From Thauera sp. JM12B12 (GTDB lineage Bacteria; Pseudomonadota; Gammaproteobacteria; Burkholderiales; Rhodocyclaceae): 64,000 nucleotides of DNA. The translations under genes were made by a program, and so were the position numbers. Location: assembly GCF_039614725.1 (NCBI RefSeq), contig NZ_CP154859.1:2108001-2172000 (forward strand), given 5' to 3'. Under the pieces are notes generated by a model, which made no database searches, was not told the origin of the DNA, and saw only the letters and a program-made list of their open reading frames with translations. Every line of letters begins with the position of its first letter. Within the stretch, counting starts at the first letter, position 1. Positions 36,597 to 44,846 of the stretch are shown here, in pieces.

Positions 36597-37268
36597 CTAG
36601 ACGAGCGGCTGAATCAACCCGGCGCCTTCGTTGCGCACGTTGCCGACCGCCTTCCCCACCGGATACACCGCGAGCGCCGCCTCGTGACACGGCCGCACCA
36701 GCGCCTGCACCTGGTCGGCCGCAGTCGCCCCGTTCAACCACGCCCAGTAATCCGCCGGCGCCAGGATCAGCGGCATACGATCGTGCAACGGACGCATCGC
36801 CGCGTTGGCCTCGGTGGTGACGATCGTGAACGTGTCGAGCTCCTCGCCGTCGGCCGGTCTCGTCCAGCGTTCCCACAGCCCGGCGAGCGCGAAGAACTCG
36901 CCCCCGACCGGATGGATGTAAAACGGCTGCTTGCCGCCGGCGACTTGCTGCCACTCGTAGAAGCCGTTCGCCGGCACGATGCAGCGCCGGCGGCGGAACG
37001 CCGCCCGGAACGAGGGCTTCTCGCCGACCGACTCGCCGCGCGCGTTGATCAGCTTTGTGGCGATCGTCTCGTCCTTCGCCCACGACGGCACGAGGCCCCA
37101 GCGCAGGCGGTGGATCACCCGCTCGCCGTTCGCCCGCTGGCGCACCACCGGAAGCCACTGCATCGGCGCCGCATTCCAGCGCGGCTCGAACTCGAAGCCT
37201 TCGGGCACCGCGTCGAAGGCCTCGCGTAGGCGCGAGACCGGACCGTAGAGGGCATAACGACCGCACAT
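36597..37268 (-). CDS. SRAP-domain abasic-site protein (HMCES/YedK family)
   Basis: This 223-aa protein begins MCGRYALYG, with the catalytic Cys2 exposed after Met removal. The conserved WNAAPMQ, LRWGLVPSWAK, INARGESVGEKPSFR, FYEWQ and a histidine in RMPLIL/HDRM are all present. SRAP proteins form a thiazolidine crosslink with abasic sites in single-stranded DNA and protect them during replication. The length is normal. It is transcribed in the same direction as the two genes upstream, with a 22-bp gap. This is an ordinary chromosomal gene. Confidence 0.92.
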   Translation of the reverse strand: MCGRYALYGPVSRLREAFDAVPEGFEFEPRWNAAPMQWLPVVRQRANGERVIHRLRWGLVPSWAKDETIATKLINARGESVGEKPSFRAAFRRRRCIVPANGFYEWQQVAGGKQPFYIHPVGGEFFALAGLWERWTRPADGEELDTFTIVTTEANAAMRPLHDRMPLILAPADYWAWLNGATAADQVQALVRPCHEAALAVYPVGKAVGNVRNEGAGLIQPLV

Positions 37269-37290
37269 GCGCGCGCCCTCCCCGACTGCC

Positions 37291-37821
37291 TCAGTGAAGG
37301 GGGCCGGAAGGCCCGCCCTCGCCTTCCTTCACCGGCAGCAAATCCGTGAACCGCCCCCGCACGTCGGTGTAATGCCGGAACTCGGGCACCCCGATCGTGC
37401 GCTTCTTCTTGCTGATCCCCTTCGGCTTGATCGGCACCTGGGCGACCCACACGCCGTGGCGGGTCTCGAGCGACAGGCTCACCACGTCGATCCGCCAGCT
37501 CGCCGGGCAGTCGGCCAGCGAGCCGTACTCGTCGAGGATCTCCTCGTAGCGGGCGACCTTGTCGGCGCGCAGGCTGTAGGCCTCCATCAGCACGAAGACG
37601 AAGTCGGCGTCGAGCTGCTCGGCGAGCATCTTCACCGAGCGCGCCGCGACGTCCTTGTCGGCCGGCCCGCGCCCGAAGAGCGGCGTCGGCACCACGGCGC
37701 CGGTGGTGAAGTTGCCGACGAAGGCCATCGCCGCGAGCTCCTCGCCCTTCTCGAGAAACTCGCGCGCCTTGCCGATCAGCGGCGCGATCGCCGCCTGGTA
37801 GCGTTCGGGGAGCTGGCTCAT
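37291..37821 (-). CDS. Conserved hypothetical protein
   Basis: This 176-aa protein starts at ATG 37821 (MSQLPERYQAAIAPLIGK). It contains a short alpha/beta core with LAAMAFVGNFTTGAVVPTPL, DADFVFVLMEAYSLRADK and WVAQVPIKPKGISKKKRTIG. I see no catalytic motif. It is sandwiched between the TPR gene (20 bp upstream) and the SRAP gene, so the three are probably one operon. I do not recognise the family. Confidence 0.7.
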   Translation of the reverse strand: MSQLPERYQAAIAPLIGKAREFLEKGEELAAMAFVGNFTTGAVVPTPLFGRGPADKDVAARSVKMLAEQLDADFVFVLMEAYSLRADKVARYEEILDEYGSLADCPASWRIDVVSLSLETRHGVWVAQVPIKPKGISKKKRTIGVPEFRHYTDVRGRFTDLLPVKEGEGGPSGPLH

Positions 37822-37840
37822 GTCGGGATCCTTGCCGGGC

Positions 37841-38920
37841 TCAGCGCTCGCGGCGCATCTTCACCGCCGCGTCGTATTCGCGATCGAGCCCGGTCCCGGC
37901 GTCGCCCTTGGCGTCGAACATCCGAAAGCCCACGTGCATGTAAGCCAGCAGCGCCAGGCCGGAGAACTCGCCCTCGAGGTTCTGCAGCGTGTAGCGGACC
38001 GCCGGCTTGTTGATCTCGAGTCCGTTGCGGCCGAGCAGCGCGATCTCCATCACGATCTGCCCGACCTTCGCCTGGTCGAGCTTGGCGAAGCGGTCCTGCG
38101 CCGCCTGCATGTACATCACCGCGTCCATGCGCAGGCCGCCGTCGACCGCCGCGCGCATCTCCTCGTGACCGATGCGCGTGAGCGCCTCCTCGGCCATCTC
38201 GCCGGCCTGGTGCTCGGGGAAGCGCTTGACCACCGCCTTGTACTGCTCGGCCGCTTCCTTCACGTGCGACGGCCCGAGCGCTTCCAGGCACTGCGCGAGC
38301 CCGAGCTGCGCCCCCGGATCGGCCGGCGCGAGGCTCGCCGCCTGGCGGAAGAACGGCAGCGCCTCGGCCGCCCGGCCGGACCGCATCAGCACCGCCGCCA
38401 GGTTGCGCTTGGCGAAGGCGTTCTCGGGCTCGAGCTTGACCGCGTCGCGCAACGCGTTGGCCGCCTCGTCGGCGCGCCCGGTGCGCGCGAACGCTACCCC
38501 GAGCGCGATGAACGCGTTCGCGTGCGTGGGGTCGAGTTCGACCGCCCGCTGCAGCGGGGCGACCGCCTCTGCCGGTCGCCCCAGTTCGGACAAACACAGC
38601 CCGTGGCTGTAGGCGAGCTCGGCGTCGTCCAGCATGCCGTCGAGCGCCTCGAGCACCGGCAGCGCATCCTCCAGGAAGCCGTTTTGCACCAGCCCCAGCA
38701 CGTAGGCCTTCGGCTCGACCCCGCGCTCGGGGACCGCGACCACGCGCACGAACGCGTCATCGACCGCCACCACGGCCTGCCAGCCGCGTGCGGCGTAGTC
38801 GAGCGCGTAGCGCCCGATCACCGCCTGCTCGAACTCGGGGGTCCCGCGCGGCGGCAGGCCCGCCGGGTTGAGGTCGTCGAGTGGGATCTGGAAGATTTCG
38901 GGGGCTTGGCGGGTGGTCAT
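37841..38920 (-). CDS. TPR-repeat protein
   Basis: This 359-aa protein starts at ATG 38920. Residues about 95-240 contain four or five tetratricopeptide repeats; typical units are AYSHGLCLSELGRPAEAVAP, NAFIALGVAFARTGRADEAA and RNLAAVLMRSGRAAEALPFF. No signal peptide is visible, so it is cytoplasmic. TPR arrays bind protein partners; which one is unknown. It heads the minus-strand group with the hypothetical and SRAP genes. High GC and consistent codon use suggest it belongs to the host backbone. Confidence 0.85.
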   Translation of the reverse strand: MTTRQAPEIFQIPLDDLNPAGLPPRGTPEFEQAVIGRYALDYAARGWQAVVAVDDAFVRVVAVPERGVEPKAYVLGLVQNGFLEDALPVLEALDGMLDDAELAYSHGLCLSELGRPAEAVAPLQRAVELDPTHANAFIALGVAFARTGRADEAANALRDAVKLEPENAFAKRNLAAVLMRSGRAAEALPFFRQAASLAPADPGAQLGLAQCLEALGPSHVKEAAEQYKAVVKRFPEHQAGEMAEEALTRIGHEEMRAAVDGGLRMDAVMYMQAAQDRFAKLDQAKVGQIVMEIALLGRNGLEINKPAVRYTLQNLEGEFSGLALLAYMHVGFRMFDAKGDAGTGLDREYDAAVKMRRER

Positions 38921-39462
38921 GACGATTCAATCAACTGGCGACGGGAACTCGGTGGCGGATTGTCGCACAGGAGGGCCAAGCCTTCCGGACCGCTCACTGC
39001 TCTTACGGGCCTCTGCCACATCCACAGGGTAACTGCCTCAGGAATAGGCAAGCATGTAGATCTGGCTCGCCACTTGGGCTGCCATCGCTTATCCACAGGA
39101 TCTCCCACATCCCTTTCCCCAGCGACTGGGGACAAGCTGGCTATCAATAAGTCGGTGCCCGCCGCTTGGCGCGGTCAGATGACTCGAGAACAGGGACGGT
39201 CGTGCGGGACGGGCGTATGGCTGCAGTTGATGTCGATCTTGCACCCGGGACCAGCACGGGCAGGGTGCAGGTTTATGAACCGAGGTCACCGACCCATGGG
39301 AGGGGTGCCTGTGGCCACCCCCTGATCGCCAACTGCAAGGCGTCCGTGTCGAGGCCCTGAGCATAGGCGCGATGGATCGTCAGGCTCCCAGATCAGCTCC
39401 TCAGTTCGGCAGCAGTGTCAGACCCCAGATTTTGACGGATGGTGGCTCCTCGTCGGCCGGAA
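38921..39462. other. Intergenic, nothing firm
   Basis: No convincing gene. A single perfect DnaA-box-like TTATCCACA (39089-39097), a near copy ATCCACAGG (about 39019) and a small CCCCAG-cga-CTGGGG palindrome are present, too little to call an origin. This stretch separates host-like genes from the cassette region. Confidence 0.55.
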
Positions 39463-39566
39463 CTGCCGGTGGCTTGATGGCGCAGTCAGGCAGCAATGTG
39501 TTGGTCACCTGCCGTTCGCGCGTCGGGCGACGGTGAACGGCGGCTTCTCCATCCTGCCAACTGGAA
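39463..39566 (-). repeat. 104-bp dispersed repeat, copy 1 (inverted relative to copy 2)
   Basis: The reverse complement of this stretch, from TTCCAGTTGGCAGGATGGAG to CATCAAGCCACCGGCAG, matches 59664-59767 base for base apart from about five or six changes, with no gaps. Read on the minus strand both copies keep an open frame (SWQDGEAAVHRRPTRERQVT), and some of the differences are silent. It may be a fragment of a formerly coding repeat or mobile element. Confidence 0.85.
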
Positions 39567-39891
39567 GTACCGACCCAATGCTGCCGTTCAGCCTTGAAGA
39601 AAGCCATCGTTCAACGCGCGTCGTCAGCGGGCGGCAAAAAGCGCAGCTTCTTGATGGTCCGCTGCAACCCATTGTTGGGCAGAAATTGCGGTAAATTTCA
39701 GTGGGGTGACGTCTTCATTACTTCCGAAAGAACTTGTATGCACGTCTCGTGGCTTCCCTCTCTTATGCTGAGGACGTCCCACGATCGGAGTCTTTGTACT
39801 TTACTAGCGAAGCTTGCTGATCGCCTGTATAGCCTCCCATCGCATTCTTTGCGTTAACCGTAATGCAAGCACTTCGCTCGTCAATCCTCGT
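39567..39891. other. No gene recognised
   Basis: AT content rises towards the cassette genes. I see no coding frame with a ribosome site, and no clear attC. Confidence 0.5.
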
Positions 39892-40038
39892 TTATTTTCC
39901 GAACTTTGCAGAATCCAGGTCTTTCAAAACCGACAGCACCGCCTTCTCTGCCTCAGTTTCCTGGGTCCCGCATGAGGCAACCATCAAGCCGACTATTGCT
40001 GGGAGTACGTTTTTAAAAGTTTTTGCGATTATAGACAT
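39892..40038 (-). CDS. 48-aa candidate lipoprotein
   Basis: ATG at 40038 to TAA at 39892 encodes MSIIAKTFKNVLPAIVGLMV followed by ASCGTQETEAEKAVLSVL. A basic n-region, hydrophobic core and V-A-S-C lipobox predict export and lipid attachment at the cysteine. It begins 18 bp after the stop of the DUF1413 gene, so the two are probably cotranscribed. The mature part is only about 27 residues. It could be a truncated gene; the function is unknown. Confidence 0.45.
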   Translation of the reverse strand: MSIIAKTFKNVLPAIVGLMVASCGTQETEAEKAVLSVLKDLDSAKFGK

Positions 40039-40056
40039 AGATTTTCCGTAGTTTAT

Positions 40057-40314
40057 CTATTGTGTTCGCAGAGTGCTGCGCAAGATTTCGTACGTTTGAT
40101 GATTGTTGGATTTCTTTTCAGAAAGCTCAATAAATTCTAACTGGCCAGCTATAACTGAGGCCTTAAATCTTGCTCCGAAATTGGTTGGATTGGTGACGCT
40201 TAGCCAAGAGGGGCCATAGATCTGACTCAGTTCGTATCTTCCGGGTTGTAGGCCTCTGACAAGTGACTGCGCTTGCAGCAATTCAGTCGTAGATAGCATT
40301 GGCGATGACGGCAC
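40057..40314 (-). CDS. DUF1413-like small protein
   Basis: This 85-aa protein starts at GTG 40314 behind a good AAAGGAG. The single compact domain LQPGRYELSQIYGPSWLSV...NFGARFKASVIAGQLEFIEL...NNHQTYEI resembles DUF1413, a small family of unknown role seen in mobile and phage regions. It is the last substantial gene at the minus-strand end of the cassette array, preceded by a leader-like repeat (40346-40418). Confidence 0.6.
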   Translation of the reverse strand: MPSSPMLSTTELLQAQSLVRGLQPGRYELSQIYGPSWLSVTNPTNFGARFKASVIAGQLEFIELSEKKSNNHQTYEILRSTLRTQ

Positions 40315-40345
40315 GGTGATCTCCTTTACGGCTTATGGCTTCCCT

Positions 40346-40418
40346 ACTGGCGTATAGGTAGAAAGCATACCGCCTCGTCCAGATGGTCGCTATGCGGATC
40401 GGGTGGTGAATGGCGGCT
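40346..40418. repeat. Dispersed repeat, copy A (cassette leader-like)
   Basis: About 72 bp beginning TAGGTAGAAAGCATACCGCC and ending CGGCTTATGGCCGG matches 53845-53916 in direct orientation at roughly 75 percent. Its right part, GCTTATGGCCGGCTGAGACT, is the same box that recurs in the cassette leaders near 41352, 45507 and 46479. It therefore belongs to the 5' region of the DUF1413 cassette. Confidence 0.6.
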
Positions 40419-40556
40419 TATGGCCGGCTGAGACTTCCAGCGCCGAACCCACTCAGCACCTCGGAAGGCTACCCACGACACTCTCAGGTGGACCCAAAGC
40501 AGACTTTCCACCTCAATATAATTAACTCCATCAAAGGCCACATTATCGGCATCTAA

Positions 40557-41234
40557 CTAATCGCTTCGCTTCTTAACCACAAAGAGTAAGACCTCTCTGA
40601 AGGGTATGTTGGAACGCAGGCCAATATACTCTCTGCCACTTTTCTCAATAACGTATTTAAGATCGCTAATCTTGTAATTTTTACTCCTGATTACGGCAGT
40701 CTCGCTCGAGCGATCTAGAATAATTTCTCCTTGAAATTCAGCCTCCAAGCCCTCTAGTATGCTCATCAACGCTTGCTTCTCATAATCACGAGCCTCGGCG
40801 ATGATCTCCGCCCAAGTCACTGCTAAGAGACCACCTTTAGCTCGCTCTTGGTTGATTTCCGCCAGCTTTTTACTCGCAAAGAAATAGCCTACACCAACGG
40901 CGGCAACACCGGTGGCGACTAAAGCCCAACTCGCTACTGTCAGACCAAGAAAAGTTGCGGGCGCTAGGCCTAAACTCTGAGCGACACCTGCTAATCCAAT
41001 CGCTGACAATCCGCTTCCAAAAGCGGCTCCTACACTAGACAACCCTCCACCCATCGCAGCGAGAACGCCAGCGGCTGATGTAATCCCCAATCCAGAAAGT
41101 ATTCCTGCATTACCCGCAATGAAAGCACCGATCCACGTGCTTGATAAAGTACCCGCAACATAACCCCCTGCAGCCGTTGATGCGATCCAAGCACCAGAAG
41201 AGTGGAGAAGGGGTACAGCAATCAAAGGTAGCAT
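40557..41234 (-). CDS. Gly/Ala-rich membrane protein (cassette gene)
   Basis: I use ATG 41234 (MLPLIAVPLLHSSGAWIAST); a TTG 12 codons upstream is the only longer start. The product is about 225 aa. Residues 1-125 are almost entirely Gly/Ala/Ser-rich hydrophobic helix (AGNAGILSGLGITSAAGVLA, SVGAAFGSGLSAIGLAGVAQ, LVATGVAAVGVGYFFASKK), a glycine-zipper style membrane domain. The C-terminal 100 residues are a small soluble domain. This composition is seen in pore-forming or membrane-inserting effectors. No family is recognised. A cassette leader and a half attC lie upstream. Confidence 0.65.
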   Translation of the reverse strand: MLPLIAVPLLHSSGAWIASTAAGGYVAGTLSSTWIGAFIAGNAGILSGLGITSAAGVLAAMGGGLSSVGAAFGSGLSAIGLAGVAQSLGLAPATFLGLTVASWALVATGVAAVGVGYFFASKKLAEINQERAKGGLLAVTWAEIIAEARDYEKQALMSILEGLEAEFQGEIILDRSSETAVIRSKNYKISDLKYVIEKSGREYIGLRSNIPFREVLLFVVKKRSD

Positions 41235-41331
41235 CTCTACGGTTCCTGATTTATCGAATATTTTTCTCAAATTCTAAACTACTGAGCAGCAGAATCAGAT
41301 GCCTTAGAAGGTTCATGAGGAGTCTAGTTAA

Positions 41332-41455
41332 ATTGTAGCCACCGCTGACCGCTTTTGGCCGGACTGAGACCTTCACCTGTGATCCGGCAAGGCCGACCGC
41401 CCCCGAGCGTCTCGACCCGACCCGTTGCCGCCGTTGAACTTTCAGGGAAGCTGTC
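41332..41455 (-). promoter_or_regulatory. Conserved cassette leader L1 with -10-like TACAAT
   Basis: Read on the minus strand from 41455: GACAGCTTCCCT, then GGGTCGAGACGCT, then GGTCTCAGTCCGGCCAAAAG, ending in GGCTACAATTTAAC. The same series of boxes in the same order occurs at 45493-45612 and 46461-46592, and partially at 47350-47397 and 50033-50080. TACAAT is close to a sigma-70 -10 box. It is probably the promoter region of the downstream cassette gene. Confidence 0.6.
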
Positions 41456-41505
41456 ATTCAACGTTCGAGCTAAGCGGGCGACAGCGGCAGGCCACAATCA
41501 CTGAA
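41456..41505 (-). repeat. Half attC-like site
   Basis: On the minus strand CGCTTAGCTCGAACGTTGAAT contains an L'-like arm followed by GTTGAAT, which fits the integron R' core GTTRRRY. A matching R'' core is not evident next to the stop of the upstream gene, so this may be decayed. Confidence 0.35.
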
Positions 41506-42085
41506 CCTCATGACTTCCTTAGTGCGAGCTTGCATTGCTTTGATGCGTTGCTGGGAGAAACCAGTAGGCCGCTTCCATCCCAGATAAGACGATCTCCATT
41601 CTTCAAGGATATAAAGCGATCATCTTTAGTACGAAATGCAAACGTAGCTTTGCCGGAAGCGGATGGAAGAAGTATGAGAAAGGCATCCTCAACTGTATTG
41701 TTTAGTGAATCCGAATACTTGACCTTGAGCTCCGACGCACTTGCAGAAACTACGTCAATAGATGTTGGTCTATCACCCCTGCTGCATTCCGCGAGCCCAA
41801 CCCATCTACCGACTAGCATCTTTAGATCCATCTGCGGGCGTGCCAGCGTTTCACTGGATTGCTGTGGCCCAAGTGTAGGTCCGCCGCCGGTACTTGCTGA
41901 CAATGGTTGTGTTCCCGGGCTTTTCGTGTCGGCTAGTCTCTTGGATAGGGCATCGAGCTCCGATAGTAGCGACTGAATTCGTTGCACTAGCTCCTGGTTT
42001 CTAGTTCTCAACTCCGATATCTCGCCAGCGAGTCGCTTCTCTTCCTCAGACCTTGCCTGAGCGCTAGTGCTCTGTGCAGCTCTTA

Positions 42086-43190
42086 TTAACCCGGCAATCA
42101 AATAGGTTTTGATATAATTCGGGCATGGAAAAGATCGATGCCCGCAAGCTTCCGCCCGAAGCCCTGGAACACATTCGTCGCCAAGCATTTTTACTGCGCA
42201 AGCAAGGCTACACATGGACGCACATCGCTGAAGTGTGTGGGGTTCATGTCGGTACCGTTTTGAAATGGGCGCGGCGCGCCCAGGCTGACGACCTCGACGC
42301 CGTCATCAAGGGCGGGCAACGTGGTCGGCGCCATGGCTCGGGGCGAACTTTGACGCTGGTTCAAGAGGAGCAACTGCGTTTGAAGATCATCGGCTCGAAC
42401 CCCGCCCAACTGCAGCTCGAGTTTGCGCTGTGGAATCGTCGCGCGGTCATGCTCGCCATCAAGCAGCTCTTTGGCATCGACATGCCCATTCGCACCGTCG
42501 GCGAGTACCTTCGACGGTGGGGTTTCACGCCGCAGCGGCCGGTCAAGCGTGCGCTTGAGCAGGATCCGGCCCGGCTCAAGGCGTGGCTTGAGGACGAGTA
42601 TCCGAAGATCGTTGCGCGCGCCAAGACTGAGGATGCCGAGATCTACTGGGGTGACGAGACCGCCATTCGCCAGGACTCGCACTGGGTGCGCGGCTACTCG
42701 ATGGCGGGGCTGACGCCTGAGCTTCGACTGCCGGCCGGTCGCCACGGATCGACATCGATGATCTCGGCGATCACCAACCAGGGCTTGGTGCGCTTCTCGT
42801 TCTTCGAGGGCGCCATCGATGCGGAGCGCTTCATCGTGTTCTTGAAGGACCTGATTCAGGATGCGCAGCGTAAAGTGTTCCTGATCGTCGACAACTTGCG
42901 CGTGCACCGCGCCAACCGTGTCCGCGAGTGGGCTGCCGAAAACACCGAGAAGATCGAGCTGTTTTACCTGCCGCCGTACGCGCCTGAGCTCAACCCCGAT
43001 GAGCACCTGAACCGGGATCTGAAAACGACGATACGCTCCGGGCGGATTGCCAGGACCGCCGCCGCACTTCTCGAGAAGGCGCGTACGTGCATGGAACGCA
43101 TCGCTGCGATGCCGGATCGTGTGCGGTCGTATTTCAGCCATGAGTACGTTCGGTACGCTCAGTAATTTAGCTATTTGATTGCCGGGTTAA
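42086..43190 (+). mobile_element. IS630-family insertion sequence, complete
   Basis: The terminal inverted repeats TTAACCCGGCAATCAAATAG (left, 42086) and its reverse complement (right, ending 43190) are perfect over 20 bp. The flanking TA duplication at 42084-42085 and 43191-43192 is the expected IS630/mariner target. Length 1105 bp. It interrupts a cassette gene. Confidence 0.92.
42125..43165 (+). CDS. IS630-family transposase
   Basis: This 346-aa protein starts at ATG 42125. The N-terminal helix-turn-helix (RRQAFLLRKQGYTWTHIAEV, GVHVGTVLKWARRA) and Tc1/mariner-type catalytic DDE domain are complete: IYWGDETAIRQDS, VFLIVDNLRVHRA and LPPYAPELNPDEHLNRDLK. It mediates cut-and-paste transposition at TA sites. 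The frame is intact and both ends match, so the element may be active. Confidence 0.95.
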   Translation: MEKIDARKLPPEALEHIRRQAFLLRKQGYTWTHIAEVCGVHVGTVLKWARRAQADDLDAVIKGGQRGRRHGSGRTLTLVQEEQLRLKIIGSNPAQLQLEFALWNRRAVMLAIKQLFGIDMPIRTVGEYLRRWGFTPQRPVKRALEQDPARLKAWLEDEYPKIVARAKTEDAEIYWGDETAIRQDSHWVRGYSMAGLTPELRLPAGRHGSTSMISAITNQGLVRFSFFEGAIDAERFIVFLKDLIQDAQRKVFLIVDNLRVHRANRVREWAAENTEKIELFYLPPYAPELNPDEHLNRDLKTTIRSGRIARTAAALLEKARTCMERIAAMPDRVRSYFSHEYVRYAQ

Positions 43191-43697
43191 TAGCTGACGC
43201 GTTAGATCCTGAACTTGTGCCTTGTATGACTCACTTTCACGAGCTAGCGTTATGAACCTGTCTGAGTTATCGATCTGCCGCTCTGTTGGCTTAAGGAGCC
43301 CAACGTACGCGGCACCAACGGAGCCAAGTGCGCCGATAATAGCCGCAATCACTGCGGCGACGAACATCCCTATCGAGTGCGATTGTTGTTCTGCCAAGCT
43401 ACCTCCGCGTCGTATGTGTGGCCTAGCGTGGAACTGAGCGCCCTGCACGGCTTTTCGCGCAGGTCCGCTCGACTGCAGGGTTATGCCTATTTTTTTAGGA
43501 AGCCAAAGTGGGTCTTTCCAGCCTCGGCCCAAAGCTCAAAGTCGAACTGATCTGCGACAGGATGAACTATAGCTGGTTGCGGGGCCGGAACCTTCATTTG
43601 CTCGTCTGTCACGGGCCGGTTCGACCCACTGCCGTCAGTCGCCTGCGACGAGAAGCCGACGTTCACGAGGACGGAATCTCTACAGTCTCAACATGAA

Positions 43698-43754
43698 GCT
43701 AACCGACCGCCGGAGCCCACAGAGCGGAGGGAACCCAACAGCGTAGCTGTTAGG
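43698..43754 (-). repeat. attC-like site, degenerate
   Basis: On the minus strand CCTAAC-AGC-TACGC (from 43754) faces GGCGGTCGGTTAGC (to 43698); the core hexamers pair as CCTAAC/GTTAG. It lies 16 bp after the stop of the 43770-44204 gene, the position expected of a cassette recombination site. The core consensus is not perfect. Confidence 0.4.
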
Positions 43755-43769
43755 GAAGCTCTGACCTAT
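43752..43769. repeat. Solo IS5-type terminal repeat
   Basis: GGAAGCTCTGACCTATTC differs by one base from the left terminal repeat of the complete IS5 element at 52054 (GGAAGCTCTGATCTATTC). No second end or transposase is nearby. It may be a relic of an excised or deleted copy. Confidence 0.5.
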
Positions 43770-44204
43770 TCAGATCTTTCCAAGGCGTTCTCGCGAACGC
43801 GCTACTGCCGCTGCTGTGAATTGTTCTGGATGGCGAAGAATTACCGCCTCAAAAGCAAAATCCTCCAGCCCCATTTCTGCGAGCGCGGTAAAGCCCACAG
43901 ACTCCTGTCTCTTCATCACGATACGTTCGACAGCGGGAATGACGCCGTACTCGTCAATCATTGGCCACGTGCGGCCTGCGGGTACTTTCTTTCCCTTCTG
44001 CGCAGATAGCACTTCCTCGTAGGCGTACACGGCCTCAAGGCATTCGCGTTCAACATCTGTCGTGGCGCCGTGAGCTTCTGCTCGGAGTTGTACAGCCCGC
44101 TGCCTCGCTTCATCGGCTAATTCCGGTGCTCCACGCTCACGAGCATTCTTAGCGAATATTTCGCACTCTTTGGGGGTTTTCAGTTTGGCAACGCGCGGGT
44201 CCAT
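43770..44204 (-). CDS. Hypothetical cassette protein
   Basis: ATG at 44204 (MDPRVAKLKTPKECEIFAKN) is preferred over the longer frame, which overlaps the previous gene; this gives 144 aa. The N-terminal half is helical and charged (ARERGAPELADEARQRAVQL). A central Lys/Gly loop (SAQKGKKVPAGRTWPMIDEY) and a helical C-terminus (AEMGLEDFAFEAVILRHPEQ) follow. No signal peptide or metal site. It begins 22 bp after the stop of the gene at 44227-44757, so both share one cassette. The family is not recognised. Confidence 0.6.
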   Translation of the reverse strand: MDPRVAKLKTPKECEIFAKNARERGAPELADEARQRAVQLRAEAHGATTDVERECLEAVYAYEEVLSAQKGKKVPAGRTWPMIDEYGVIPAVERIVMKRQESVGFTALAEMGLEDFAFEAVILRHPEQFTAAAVARSRERLGKI

Positions 44205-44226
44205 GATTGATATGGCTAACTTTGTC

Positions 44227-44757
44227 TTAGGCTGCAAACGTATCGCATAGTTGCCGCTCAAACCGTGCCAGATGCTGCTCGGCGATGTCGAAGCCCAGAA
44301 CTTCGAGGGCGAGAAATGAACCGCTCATCAGATCCTTGAGGGCGTCGAAAATTCCCTGAATGTGTGGCTCGGGGTATCTTCTGATGTAGGCGAAATGAGT
44401 TATCAGCAATCGATTCGCGCGGACCTGCTGCGTTTGCGTCGCGCTGAACAAATCTTTCATCAGACGCGAAGCATCTCGGCGACTGTCCGAGTCAAGCGAA
44501 CGCAACGCTGGTGTAAGCAGGACTCTCCACTTAGAGGAAACGTCTATCGGAAGGACACAAACTTCATTGCGCCTCACAGTCTCGTTACACGCGGCTTCGA
44601 GCTGCGCCTTGGGCACTGATCTACCAAGAAGCCCGTTGAGAACAGTGAAACCGTCGGCGTGCGGCGAGCAGGTCACTGTGTCGAACGAGTGATCGCGTAT
44701 GCTGGTTGTCAGCGCGAGTTCGCTGCCCGTTGAGTCAGCAATCAGAAGGTCAATCAT
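44227..44757 (-). CDS. Hypothetical cassette protein
   Basis: ATG at 44757 follows GAGGTG at good spacing, only about 20 bp after an attC-like R' core (GTTGGGC), a classical cassette layout. The 176-aa product starts MIDLLIADSTGSELALTTSI and is soluble, with a helical end (SGSFLALEVLGFDIAEQHLA). I see no motif that gives a function. It is followed by a second small gene in the same cassette. Confidence 0.65.
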   Translation of the reverse strand: MIDLLIADSTGSELALTTSIRDHSFDTVTCSPHADGFTVLNGLLGRSVPKAQLEAACNETVRRNEVCVLPIDVSSKWRVLLTPALRSLDSDSRRDASRLMKDLFSATQTQQVRANRLLITHFAYIRRYPEPHIQGIFDALKDLMSGSFLALEVLGFDIAEQHLARFERQLCDTFAA

Positions 44758-44775
44758 CTCAGCACCTCGTGTGAC

Positions 44776-44846
44776 GCCCAACCCTGCGTTCGGCGGCAGA
44801 GAGGCGACTGAAGCGTGGCGAGTCCGTCGGCTGGAATGCGTTAATG
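44776..44846 (-). repeat. attC-like site between cassettes
   Basis: On the minus strand the site runs from CATTAACGCATTCCAGCCGACG (R'' side, overlapping the stop of the UDG-like gene) to GCCGAACGCAGGGTTGGGC (R' core GTTGGGC, a perfect GTTRRRY). Arms pair loosely. About 71 bp, a normal attC size. Confidence 0.5.

Larger units (their letters stand above)
41508..43397 (-). pseudogene. Membrane-anchored coiled-coil gene split by IS630
   Basis: The two halves lie at 43397-43191 and 42083-41508. Removing 42086-43190 plus one TA copy gives a single 783-nt frame: the junction reads VQDLTRQL then RAAQSTSAQA without a shift. The start is TTG 43397 behind GGAGGT. The rebuilt 260-aa protein has an N-terminal transmembrane helix (GMFVAAVIAAIIGALGSVGA), a long coiled coil (ESESYKAQVQDLTRQL through SLLSELDALSKRLAD) and a beta-rich C-terminal domain (WVGLAECSRGDRPTSIDVVS). 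It was an intact cassette gene before a recent IS insertion. The function is unknown. Confidence 0.85.

Noticed and set aside
39019..39115. Replication origin (TTATCCACA box)
   Set aside because: One perfect and one partial DnaA box only; no AT-rich unwinding region or dnaA neighbourhood.
39401..39607. 68-codon minus-strand gene
   Set aside because: It consists mainly of the 104-bp dispersed repeat; no ribosome site, so treated as a repeat.
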